Below are positions 1-6,420 of a stretch of 8,094 bases of DNA, in pieces. Origin of the DNA: JBBSEZ01 sp038239195 (GTDB taxonomy: Bacteria; Planctomycetota; Planctomycetia; Gemmatales; Gemmataceae); assembly GCA_038239195.1 (NCBI GenBank), contig JBBSEZ010000448.1:1-8094 (forward strand), given 5' to 3'. Below the pieces are notes generated by a model. It was not told the origin of the DNA. It worked only from the letters and a program-made list of their open reading frames with translations, and did no database searches. Made by a program: the position numbers and the translations under genes. Positions within the stretch are counted from its first letter, which is position 1. Each line of letters begins with the position of its first letter.

Positions 1-6
1 AACCGC

Positions 7-903
7 TCACGCCACTTCCTTCTTCGCCTCCTTGCCCACGCTCCTCTGCTTGCACATCTTCGCCTCGAACAGCCGCGTTTCCTCGACCGCCAACAGGATG
101 GACGGTCCCGACCAGGTGGCGAGGTCGGCCTCGTAGCCCGCGCCGACGCCGGCCTTGACGATGTGCTGCACCAGTTCCCCCGGACGGCACAGCCCCTGCT
201 TCGCCAGCCGCTCGTCGTAGTCGGACAGCCGCCGCTGGAGCTCCGCGCCGTTGCTCGGGACTGCTTTCGCCGCCTTGGTATCCGTCGGGGTGGGCTCGGG
301 CGCGGCGGCCGGCGCCGGTTCGGCCGGCGGCACGGCTTGCTTCGGGGCGCGCTTCCCCTTCCCGCCTTCCGGCGCGGGCGGCTCGGGGGCTGGCGATTTC
401 GCGGTCGGGTAGGGCAGCGCCTCGGGGGGCAGGCGCGGCGTGCCGACGATCCGCTTCTTCGTTGGATCGTAGTCCACCCACTGCGGATCGAGACGGTAGA
501 GATAGCGCCCGATGCCGAACTTGACGGCCGCCCGCTTCAGCGCGTCGGAGAACGCCGCCTTGCGCCGGTCGCCCTCGTCGGGCTGCTCGCTCTGCCCGCC
601 CACGTCCATCTTCGTGATCCACTCCTCCCCGAGGCGGATGCGCAGCCGGCACACCACCGCCCCGTCCGGCAGGCACTCGTAGCTGTCCTGCCAGCCCATC
701 ACCCCCAGCACCTCGTCCAGCCGATCCTGAATCACCCGCGCGTCCACGAACGCCACCACCAGCGCCCGGTTGCCGCTCACCGCCTGCGGCTTCCACTTCA
801 CCTCGCTCGGCGCGAACGGCGACGCCAGCGCGTGCGCCAGTTCCTTCACCTCGGCGGGGAAGGGATCGGCGATCGGCACGCTCGCCTTCTCTTTCTTCTC
901 CAT
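7..903 (-). CDS. Rad52/Rad22-family single-strand annealing protein
   Basis: Probable recombination mediator of the Rad52/Rad22 family, which binds single-stranded DNA and anneals complementary strands during break repair. The 298-aa protein has three parts. Residues about 17-150 are the Rad52-like core, with VVAFVDARVIQDRLDEVLG, a GDRRKAAFSDALKRAAVKFG stretch and then IGRYLY. This DALKRAAVKFGIGRYLY signature is what identifies the family. Residues about 160-216 are a Pro/Ala/Lys-rich disordered linker. Residues about 218-282 form a predicted helical C-terminal segment that I do not recognise. The ATG at 901-903 is chosen because AAGGAG sits 7 nt upstream (911-916). A TTG six codons further upstream (919-921) overlaps that ribosome binding site and is unlikely. 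The proteins are best known from phages, but no phage genes are visible here, so a host gene typical of Gemmata-like planctomycetes is more likely. The family call is firm; the cellular role is inferred. Confidence 0.85.
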   Translation of the reverse strand: MEKKEKASVPIADPFPAEVKELAHALASPFAPSEVKWKPQAVSGNRALVVAFVDARVIQDRLDEVLGVMGWQDSYECLPDGAVVCRLRIRLGEEWITKMDVGGQSEQPDEGDRRKAAFSDALKRAAVKFGIGRYLYRLDPQWVDYDPTKKRIVGTPRLPPEALPYPTAKSPAPEPPAPEGGKGKRAPKQAVPPAEPAPAAAPEPTPTDTKAAKAVPSNGAELQRRLSDYDERLAKQGLCRPGELVQHIVKAGVGAGYEADLATWSGPSILLAVEETRLFEAKMCKQRSVGKEAKKEVA

Positions 904-959
904 CGTTTCTCTCCTTCCCAATTCGTTGGGGCAAGGAAGGGCGTCGTTCCCTCCCTCTT

Positions 960-981
960 TTTAGTGTACACAAAATCACTA
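960..981. promoter_or_regulatory. Palindromic operator-like element upstream of the Rad52-family gene
   Basis: An AT-rich island in GC-rich DNA carries the perfect 8-bp palindrome GTGTACAC (964-971). Flanking TTT and AAA extend it to a 16-bp dyad with one mismatched pair (960-975). An overlapping dyad, TAGTG-N10-CACTA, spans 962-981. On the minus strand TACACT (968-963) could be a -10 box for the gene starting at 903, with CTGGAT 17 nt upstream as a poor -35. A repressor site controlling the recombination gene is plausible, but the binding protein is unknown and I do not recognise a known LexA motif. Confidence 0.35.
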
Positions 982-1030
982 CGCGATCCAGGGCGGTAGT
1001 ATCGATTATGTCGCGAGGGGGGGCGAGAAA

Positions 1031-1074
1031 CGCGAACGGCCAGCAGCGCCTCGAGGCGCTACTGGCCGTTCGCG
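1031..1074 (-). terminator. 44-nt hairpin, terminator of the 1088-1465 gene
   Basis: Two 20-nt arms (1031-1050 and 1055-1074) flank a TCGA loop. The arms are complementary except at 1044/1061. That pair is a C-A mismatch in plus-strand RNA but a G-U wobble in minus-strand RNA, which fits a structure used on the minus strand. It begins 13 nt after the stop codon at 1088-1090 and is followed on that strand by only TTTCT, so the U-tract is weak. It could act as an intrinsic terminator, or as a 3'-end RNA stabiliser. Confidence 0.65.
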
Positions 1075-1087
1075 GAGGGAGGGCCCA

Positions 1088-1465
1088 TCAGGCACGGACC
1101 GCGTCTTGCCGCTCGGGCAGGGCGGGGCGAGGCTCGCCGGCCCGGAAGGCGCGGATGACGCGCTCGATCTCGTCGGCCGACTTGCCTTCGTCGATCAGTT
1201 TTTCGATGAGGTAGTATTCGTTGTCGGAAACGGGGCCGGTGCTTGTCGGGGCGGGGGCCTCGCTCGAGGCGCGCAGCACGCGCTCGACGTCCTCGACCGA
1301 CATTCCGCGGTTGAGCATGTCCTGCTTGAGCGCGGCCTCGGTGTCGAGCTGGCGCACCTTCCGCCATTGCGTGACGATGACGCTGCCCAGCACCACCAAG
1401 GCGGTGCATACGATGGCGACGGTTGGGACCAGGGCCTGGGGATGTTTGAGGAACAGTTCGGACAT
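1088..1465 (-). CDS. Small single-pass membrane protein with duplicated helical motif
   Basis: Uncharacterised 125-aa protein. Residues about 11-33 (LVPTVAIVCTALVVLGSVIV) form one transmembrane helix followed by QWRKVR, so the rest is probably cytoplasmic. The soluble part holds two related copies of a short helix-turn-helix-like motif. They are LKQDMLNRGMSVEDVERVL at about 46-64 and LIEKLIDEGKSADEIERVI at about 86-104, joined by a Pro/Ser/Thr linker. The pattern 'hydrophobic-x-x-hydrophobic-hydrophobic-x-x-G-x-S-x-(D/E)-(D/E)-(I/V)' resembles SHOCT-like short oligomerisation helices, but I cannot assign it to a named family. The ATG at 1463-1465 follows an excellent AGGAGGT at 1469-1475. The gap to the upstream hydrolase gene is 82 bp with no clear promoter, so co-transcription is likely. 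A strong hairpin follows the stop. No function can be stated. Confidence 0.75.
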   Translation of the reverse strand: MSELFLKHPQALVPTVAIVCTALVVLGSVIVTQWRKVRQLDTEAALKQDMLNRGMSVEDVERVLRASSEAPAPTSTGPVSDNEYYLIEKLIDEGKSADEIERVIRAFRAGEPRPALPERQDAVRA

Positions 1466-1547
1466 GGGACCTCCTCGAAGGCGAACGATTTGAAATGGTC
1501 GGCTTCTTCGCTTATTCGCTCCTCGGCGTCGAGGATTTGAACAATTC

Positions 1548-3011
1548 TCAATCGCCGACGGGCGTGGGGCCGACGACCACCGCGAGCGCCAGCGCCTTAC
1601 CGCCCCGGCGCACTTCGACGGAAACCTTTTCGCCCGGCGCCTTGCCGCGCCAGGCCAGCCCGAGCTCGGCGAGGGACGCGACCTTGACCGTTCCCAGGCG
1701 CAGCACCTCGTCGCCCCGGCACAGGCCGCCGCGCTGGGCCGGCCCGCCGGGCACCACGTCGCGCACCGTCGTCGTATCGCCGGCGAAGGTGGCGCCCAGG
1801 TAGGGCGTGCGCGCCAGCACCCGGCTCAGCCGCGCGACCTCGGCCGCCACCTTGTCTTTCTCCGGCGCTCCCGGATGGCCCTTGATCAGCTCGCGCCAGG
1901 TGAGCAGGGCGGCGCGCGTCTGCCCGAAGCGCTCTTCGGCGCGAGCCCGCGCCGACAGCAGGGCTCGTTCCTCGGCGCCGGCCTGTTGCCGGGCCCTCTT
2001 GCGCAGGGCCTCATCGGCGCGGACTTCGCGGAGTCGTTTTTCCGCTTTTTCGCCGGCCTCGGTCGGGCCCCAGCGCGCCACGATCGCTTCGAGCAGCGCC
2101 ACGGCCCGCCCGGCGCGCTCGGGCCGTCGCAGATCGGCCTCGGCCAGCTCGAGGGCGGTGCCAGCCAGTAACCGGCGCGGCGTCACCGCGTCGGCCGACG
2201 CGGCCAGCCCCGGGCGCGAGGCCGCATCGGTCCGCCGTCGCTTGACGTCCTCTTCGAGCCAGGCGTGCGCCTTGGCCAGCGCGTCTGCCGAGGGCATGGC
2301 GTGGCCCAGTTTCGGGACGGCCCACAACTTCGTGCGCACGCCCACCTCGCCGAACAGGGGCGCCACGTAGTCCGCCAGTTCGCGGCGCTTCGGGTCGGTC
2401 GCGCCGGCCAGCAGGGCCACCGACAGGCGCTCGCGAACGCGGGCGCGCTGATGTGACAGGCGCGGCAGGCGATCGGCGCCGGCGATGGCGACCACCCCCC
2501 CAAAGTGCTCGGGCAGCGCGAAGGCGATGGTGCAGGCGAGCTGCGCGCCGCCGGAGAAGCCGGCGAGGTAGGTGCGGTCGGGGTCGATGCGATATCGCCC
2601 GCGCACGTCGTCGAGCACGTCGAGCACCAGCCGCACGCGCCTCCCCGCCGGGGAGTTGTTGCCCGCCCCGTAGGCGGCGCAGAAGAGAACGTCGTTGTCC
2701 TCGCACAGTTTGCGGTAGTAGCGCCAGCCGAGCGGGTCGTCGCCGGGCGAGACGAAGACGATCAGCGGCCAGGTGTTCCCCGCCTTGTAGGTGGCCGGGA
2801 CGAAGAGCTGGTAGCGCTGGGCCCGCGACTCGTAGGCGGCCGACACGCGCGCCTCGGCTGGCCGAAACGAACGCGCGGCAAACTCCCAGTCGAGGCGCGT
2901 GATCTCGCGCACGCGCACCTCCGGCTGAAGTCCTGTGGGCGGTGCCTGGGCCAAGGCCGCCGCGGGCCCGACCAGCGCGAACACCGAGCAGACCATCTGG
3001 CGGACCGTCAT
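1548..3011 (-). CDS. Secreted alpha/beta hydrolase (esterase-like) with C-terminal PDZ domain
   Basis: A 487-aa exported protein, probably an ester-bond hydrolase. Residues 1-22 (MTVRQMVCSVFALVGPAAALAQA) form a Sec signal peptide. Residues about 60-255 are an alpha/beta-hydrolase domain of the PHB-depolymerase/esterase type. It has the elbow GFSGG at 151-155 (nucleophile Ser153), a candidate acid Asp206 in AGATDPKRR and a candidate His237 in KLGHAMP. Residues about 280-400 are Ala/Arg/Glu-rich helices, possibly a degenerate repeat. Residues about 402-481 are a PDZ domain (YLGATF... VVPGGPAQRGGLCRGDEVLRL), as in HtrA-type proteases. PDZ domains usually bind peptides or regulate activity, so the combination may target or control the hydrolase at the cell surface. 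The ATG at 3009-3011 follows AGGAGAG (3018-3024) and starts the signal peptide. The frame stays open to 3242, but that extension lacks these features. Substrate unknown. Confidence 0.85.
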   Translation of the reverse strand: MTVRQMVCSVFALVGPAAALAQAPPTGLQPEVRVREITRLDWEFAARSFRPAEARVSAAYESRAQRYQLFVPATYKAGNTWPLIVFVSPGDDPLGWRYYRKLCEDNDVLFCAAYGAGNNSPAGRRVRLVLDVLDDVRGRYRIDPDRTYLAGFSGGAQLACTIAFALPEHFGGVVAIAGADRLPRLSHQRARVRERLSVALLAGATDPKRRELADYVAPLFGEVGVRTKLWAVPKLGHAMPSADALAKAHAWLEEDVKRRRTDAASRPGLAASADAVTPRRLLAGTALELAEADLRRPERAGRAVALLEAIVARWGPTEAGEKAEKRLREVRADEALRKRARQQAGAEERALLSARARAEERFGQTRAALLTWRELIKGHPGAPEKDKVAAEVARLSRVLARTPYLGATFAGDTTTVRDVVPGGPAQRGGLCRGDEVLRLGTVKVASLAELGLAWRGKAPGEKVSVEVRRGGKALALAVVVGPTPVGD

Positions 3012-3111
3012 GGACGTCTCTCCTGCCGGGGCCGGCGGCGCGACCACCCCAAGGACGTGCTTGCCTCGCCTGCCATGCTTGCCCAATCCACCCATTCTGC
3101 GAAGTCTGACT

Positions 3112-3139
3112 ATGGTGTTTCTTTTCCCCACCCCACCAT
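3112..3139. promoter_or_regulatory. Inverted repeat in the divergent intergenic region
   Basis: The region 3012-3240 separates the divergent hydrolase and 3241 genes and must hold both promoters. It contains ATGGTG (3112-3117) and CACCAT (3134-3139) as a 6-bp dyad with a 16-nt pyrimidine-rich spacer, in the most AT-rich part of the gap. The two half-sites could bind a shared regulator. No convincing -35/-10 pair was found for either direction, so this is only a candidate site. Confidence 0.2.
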
Positions 3140-3240
3140 GATAACATGACGGGGCTGGGCGCACGCGATGAGCGTGGGGAGTTGCGCCGGCGGGCGCGCC
3201 CTGGTGGGCGCGTCCTTCCCTGACGGTGTGGGGCGTGGGC

Positions 3241-3618
3241 ATGGATCAGCTGCGCGATTTCCTGGAGGCCGTCAGGAAGCAGGGCGCCGCGGGGGGGAAC
3301 CTGCGGGGGCTGCTTCACGTTCTGATCGGCCGGCGCATCAACCAAGCGGACGGCACCCTCGTCTCGGGGGGGATGACCTGGCGCGAGCTGGCGGCGGTGC
3401 TGAAGAAGCATCGCTGGGACCGCGAGGCGGTGCGCGAGCTCGGCCTGGAGCCCGACGACCTGCCGCCGCGCGACCGCGAGAAGTTCTGGTACGTGGCGAT
3501 CTCCCAGGCCAACGTCGGGAGCAACGAGGCCAGCGCCGGGGGAGACGAACTGGCCCGGGCGGTCAAGCCGCTGGGTTACGTCGTCGGCGGGGCCCCGGGC
3601 AGCGGCGAGAAGGGCTGA
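3241..3618 (+). CDS. Conserved-looking 125-aa protein of unknown function
   Basis: Soluble 125-aa protein without signal peptide or membrane segment. It begins MDQLRDFLEAVRKQG and is mostly helical. Features in order are a basic region LLHVLIGRRI (about 29-38), a TWRELAAVLKKHRWDREAVRELG segment (about 51-73), an acidic/proline turn LEPDDLPPRDREKFWYVAI (about 74-92), and a Gly-rich tail. It resembles hypothetical proteins I associate with Gemmata-like planctomycetes, but I know no function. The ATG at 3241 is preferred for its sensible N-terminus, although no good Shine-Dalgarno precedes it. An in-frame GTG at 3226 would add five residues. Coding is supported by strong GC bias at third positions and by the fit between neighbours. 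The gene is divergent from the hydrolase and ends 5 bp from the convergent coiled-coil gene. Confidence 0.7.
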   Translation: MDQLRDFLEAVRKQGAAGGNLRGLLHVLIGRRINQADGTLVSGGMTWRELAAVLKKHRWDREAVRELGLEPDDLPPRDREKFWYVAISQANVGSNEASAGGDELARAVKPLGYVVGGAPGSGEKG

Positions 3619-3623
3619 GCCCC

Positions 3624-5111
3624 TCACACCGAATAGCGCGCCCCCAGCCGCGCGCCGAGCACGACATAGCACCCGTGCAACAGCGCGACAGCGCCGACCA
3701 GGCCGAGGAGCAGGCGGGTCGTCGCGAGCAACTGCGACGCGGTGCGGGCGCACGCCGGCATGGCCGCGCTCACCTCATCTAATCCCTGCCCCAGTTCCTT
3801 GAGCGACTGCTCTTGTTGGGCAAGTTGTTCGTCCAGTTTCTCCGTCATGATGGGCAGCGCCTCGGCCCAGGCGCGCGTGAGCGCGAGCGTCTGCCTGGCC
3901 AACGCCTCGTATTGCGCGCGCCGCGCCAGCGCCCCTTGCATCTGCTTCTGCATCGCGCGGAGGAGTGCCGAAGAGCGCCCCAGGTTCTCGCGCAGCGGCG
4001 GCCAGCGCGCGATGGTCGCATCGACGCCCTTCTGCGTCTCCCGCAGCGCCGCGGCGACTTCCCTCAATTTGGCCGTCTCGCGCAGGATCTTCGCGAGGTC
4101 GCCGCTGAGCGCCGGCAGTTCGTGCGCCAGCCGGGCCGTGTGCCGGGGGAAGTTCTTGAGCACCCGCTCCAGCTTGTCCTCCTGCTTGAGCGCCAGGTCG
4201 AGCGCGTCCTTGGTGATGGTGACCACCTTGCGGCTCGCTTCGAGGGAGGCGCGGAGCCTGGGCACGTCCCTGTTCAGCTTGTCCATCTCCTTGCCCGCGG
4301 CGGTCGCCCCCCGGGCCGCCTTGCGCATGCCGTCGGCGGTGGTCTTGCCCTCCGGCCAGAACGGTTTGGTCTCGACCACCGGGCGGCGCCCCTCCATGCG
4401 CATGACCGGATAATTCAGGCCCGCGAAGCGGTCGATCTGCGAGGCCCCGGTGTTCAGCGACTCCTCGAGCCCCGTGAAGCCCTCGCGGATGGTATCGAAG
4501 TTCTCGACCTTGAGCATCTTGATCATCCGCGCGAGCCCCTCGTCGAACTTGCCGAGGCTGGCCGACGCCGCCCGCGCTGCTCGCAGGTCGAAGGGCGCCT
4601 CCTGGAGCAGCTTGCCGAGTACCTCGGCGTCGGCCTTGAGGTCGGCGGTCGTCCTCTCCAGGCGCTCGGCCGCCTGGTCGGCGCCCGGCGCCACTTTCTT
4701 GTCGAGGTAGTCGGCGGTGACCTCGAGCCCCTTACCGATCTGGCCAATGCCCTTGGGGTCGAGCGTGTCGGACAGCCCGTCGAGCCCCTTGGCCACGTCC
4801 CCGAGCGAACGGTTCATCGTCTCGACGGTCTTGTAATCGACGTGCTGGCTGTCGAGGTTCTCGCCGACGGCGATCAACTGCGCTTGCAGCCGCACGGTGA
4901 GCTGCTTGACCTTCGGCTGGTTGGCGCGCACGGTCTTCACCTGGCCGCGCAACTGGCCGGCCTGTTTGCTGGCGCTCGTGCTGACGCGCTCGACGCGGCC
5001 AACGGTGTCGTCGACCTGCTCGGTCCCCGGCAACTGCCAGGCGAAGGCGAAGAGACAGAACGCGGCGGCCAGTTCGAGTAGCCCCAGCGAGGTAAAGAGC
5101 ACGCGGCGCAT
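3624..5111 (-). CDS. Doubly membrane-anchored coiled-coil protein, function unknown
   Basis: A 495-aa protein with an unusual layout. One transmembrane helix lies at each end (about 4-26, FTSLGLLELAAAFCLFAFAW, and about 461-487, LLATTRLLLGLVGAVALL...). Between them are about 430 residues, mostly long heptad-rich helix rich in Ala, Leu, Lys, Glu and Arg. One break in the coiled coil is a proline/aromatic-rich insert at about 230-258 (GLNYPVMRMEGRRPVVETKP then FWPEG). The basic N-terminus (MRRV) and basic C-terminal tail suggest both ends are cytoplasmic, with a large loop outside the inner membrane. Searches would probably return weak apolipoprotein, laminin or chemoreceptor-like matches that reflect coiled-coil bias only. 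The ATG at 5109-5111 is chosen because it opens directly into the first membrane helix. A run of G (5119-5123) gives a weak ribosome site. The open frame extends to 5252, but that part is low-quality sequence overlapping the divergent promoter region. A role as a spacer, tether or mechanical link in the envelope is only a guess. Confidence 0.75.
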   Translation of the reverse strand: MRRVLFTSLGLLELAAAFCLFAFAWQLPGTEQVDDTVGRVERVSTSASKQAGQLRGQVKTVRANQPKVKQLTVRLQAQLIAVGENLDSQHVDYKTVETMNRSLGDVAKGLDGLSDTLDPKGIGQIGKGLEVTADYLDKKVAPGADQAAERLERTTADLKADAEVLGKLLQEAPFDLRAARAASASLGKFDEGLARMIKMLKVENFDTIREGFTGLEESLNTGASQIDRFAGLNYPVMRMEGRRPVVETKPFWPEGKTTADGMRKAARGATAAGKEMDKLNRDVPRLRASLEASRKVVTITKDALDLALKQEDKLERVLKNFPRHTARLAHELPALSGDLAKILRETAKLREVAAALRETQKGVDATIARWPPLRENLGRSSALLRAMQKQMQGALARRAQYEALARQTLALTRAWAEALPIMTEKLDEQLAQQEQSLKELGQGLDEVSAAMPACARTASQLLATTRLLLGLVGAVALLHGCYVVLGARLGARYSV

Positions 5112-5146
5112 GATGAAGCCCCCGGTGAGGAATGGCGACGCCCTCC

Positions 5147-5157
5147 GTACATTGTAC
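5147..5157 (-). promoter_or_regulatory. Candidate promoter -10 box inside a palindrome, coiled-coil gene
   Basis: GTACATTGTAC is a perfect inverted repeat around a central T. On the minus strand it contains TACAAT (5156-5151), a good -10 match, which would give a leader of about 33 nt to the ATG at 5111. The -35 region is poor. The site sits in the 132-bp gap between divergent genes, so a regulator binding it could act on both. Confidence 0.4.
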
Positions 5158-5243
5158 CCGGCGTGGCGCAAATAGTCGTGTCGCCGCGATGCGACGCGAC
5201 GCGTGGGCGAGCCGGTTTGCCCAACCTTCTCGGAGAGACGATC

Positions 5244-6266
5244 GTGAAACACTCAGCCGACGTCCCCTTCTCCGTGCTCGACCTCGCGCCGATCCGGCAG
5301 GGCGGCACGGCCGCAGAGGCCTTCCGCAACACGCTGGACCTGGCGCGTCGCGCCGAAGGGTGGGGCTATACGCGCTACTGGTTGGCCGAGCACCACAACC
5401 TCCCGGGCGTCGCCAGCGCGGCGACGGCGGTGGTGATCGGCCACGTCGCGGGCGGGACGTCGCACATCCGCGTCGGGGCCGGTGGGATCATGCTCCCCAA
5501 TCACGCGCCGCTGGTGATCGCCGAGCAGTTCGGCACCCTGGAGTCGCTCTACCCGGGCCGGATCGACCTCGGTCTGGGTCGCGCCCCCGGCGGCGACCAC
5601 CAGACCGCCCGCGCGCTGCGCCGCAACCTGGGGAGTAGCGGCGACACCTTCCCGCGAGACCTCCTGGAGCTGACGTCGTACTTCCGTCCCGCCGCCCCCG
5701 GCCAGGGGGTGCGGGCGGTCCCCGGAGAGGGACTGAACGTGGCGATCTGGCTGCTGGGGTCGAGCGACTTCAGCGCCCGCCTGGCTGCTGAGTTGGGGCT
5801 CCGGTTCGCCTTCGCCTCGCACTTCGCGCCCGACTACCTCCACGCGGCGCTGGCGCTCTACCGCGACAACTTCAAGCCCTCGGAGGCGCTCGACCGGCCG
5901 CACGCGATGGTGGGGGTGAACGCGTTCGCGGCCGACACCGACGACGACGCGCGTCGCCTGTTCACGTCGCTCCAGCAGCAGTTCCTGAACCTGGTCCGCG
6001 GGGCCCCGGGCCAACTCCCGCCGCCGGTGGATCGGATGGAGGGAAGGTGGTCGCCCGCCGAGAGGGCGCACGTAGAGCGCATGATGCGAGTGTCGGTGGT
6101 CGGCGCGCCGGGCACGGTGCGCGCGGGGCTGGAGGCGCTGCTGGCCGAGACGGGGGCGGACGAGTTGATGCTCGCCGGCTCCGTCTACGAGCACGCGGCC
6201 AGGTTGCGGTCGTTCGAGCTGGCGGCGGGGGCGTTGAAGGAGATCAACGCGGCGCGGCGGGAGTGA
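5244..6266 (+). CDS. Luciferase-like (LLM) flavin-dependent monooxygenase
   Basis: A 340-aa cytoplasmic oxidoreductase of the bacterial-luciferase-like superfamily. It is closest in pattern to the 'luciferase family group 1' branch that includes E. coli YhbW. These enzymes form an (alpha/beta)8 barrel and use reduced FMN or F420 with O2 to oxidise small organic substrates. Visible signatures in order are SVLDLAPIRQG (about 10-20), RYWLAEHHN (about 44-52, the conserved barrel-mouth motif), GAGGIMLPNHAPLVIAEQFG (about 78-97), and YPGRIDLGLGRAPGGD (about 103-118). Length matches the family. The GTG at 5244 is chosen because GGAGAG lies 6 nt upstream (5232-5237) and the protein starts just before the first beta strand. 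Upstream in-frame sequence from 5163 lacks a ribosome site. The neighbours give no substrate clue. Family assignment is firm; substrate is unknown. Confidence 0.9.
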   Translation: MKHSADVPFSVLDLAPIRQGGTAAEAFRNTLDLARRAEGWGYTRYWLAEHHNLPGVASAATAVVIGHVAGGTSHIRVGAGGIMLPNHAPLVIAEQFGTLESLYPGRIDLGLGRAPGGDHQTARALRRNLGSSGDTFPRDLLELTSYFRPAAPGQGVRAVPGEGLNVAIWLLGSSDFSARLAAELGLRFAFASHFAPDYLHAALALYRDNFKPSEALDRPHAMVGVNAFAADTDDDARRLFTSLQQQFLNLVRGAPGQLPPPVDRMEGRWSPAERAHVERMMRVSVVGAPGTVRAGLEALLAETGADELMLAGSVYEHAARLRSFELAAGALKEINAARRE

Positions 6267-6420
6267 GGTATCGCCCGCTCTGGTTGAGAGGCGGTGGCCG
6301 CCAACCGGCCGGTTTCGCTCTTGCCGAACGATAATCTCAGCAGCGGCCCCCGAAGAGCCAGGCACAGTCTATAGGAATGGACAGGGGCCGTCTGCTGAAG
6401 CGCCTGGTTCGCGCCGACCG
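6267..6420. other. Gap with short palindromes, no gene seen
   Basis: These 154 bases separate the convergent monooxygenase and truncated-family genes. They contain a 5-bp GC hairpin, GGCGG-TGG-CCGCC (6290-6302), and immediately after it the 12-bp palindrome AACCGGCCGGTT (6303-6314). There is no U-tract, so these are weak terminator candidates for the plus-strand gene. The sequence beyond about 6360 shows no recognisable content. Confidence 0.4.

Noticed and set aside
2011..3753. 580-aa minus-strand open frame
   Set aside because: It overlaps the hydrolase in another frame, crosses the divergent promoter and the opposite-strand gene, and is extremely Arg-rich with no recognisable domain.
3813..5081. 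422-aa plus-strand open frame
   Set aside because: It is antisense to the coiled-coil gene, Arg/Leu/Pro/Gly-rich with no domain, and exists because GC-rich codons leave few stops on the opposite strand.
5253..6365. 370-aa minus-strand open frame
   Set aside because: It lies antisense to the well-supported monooxygenase and has a low-complexity Arg/Gly/His composition.
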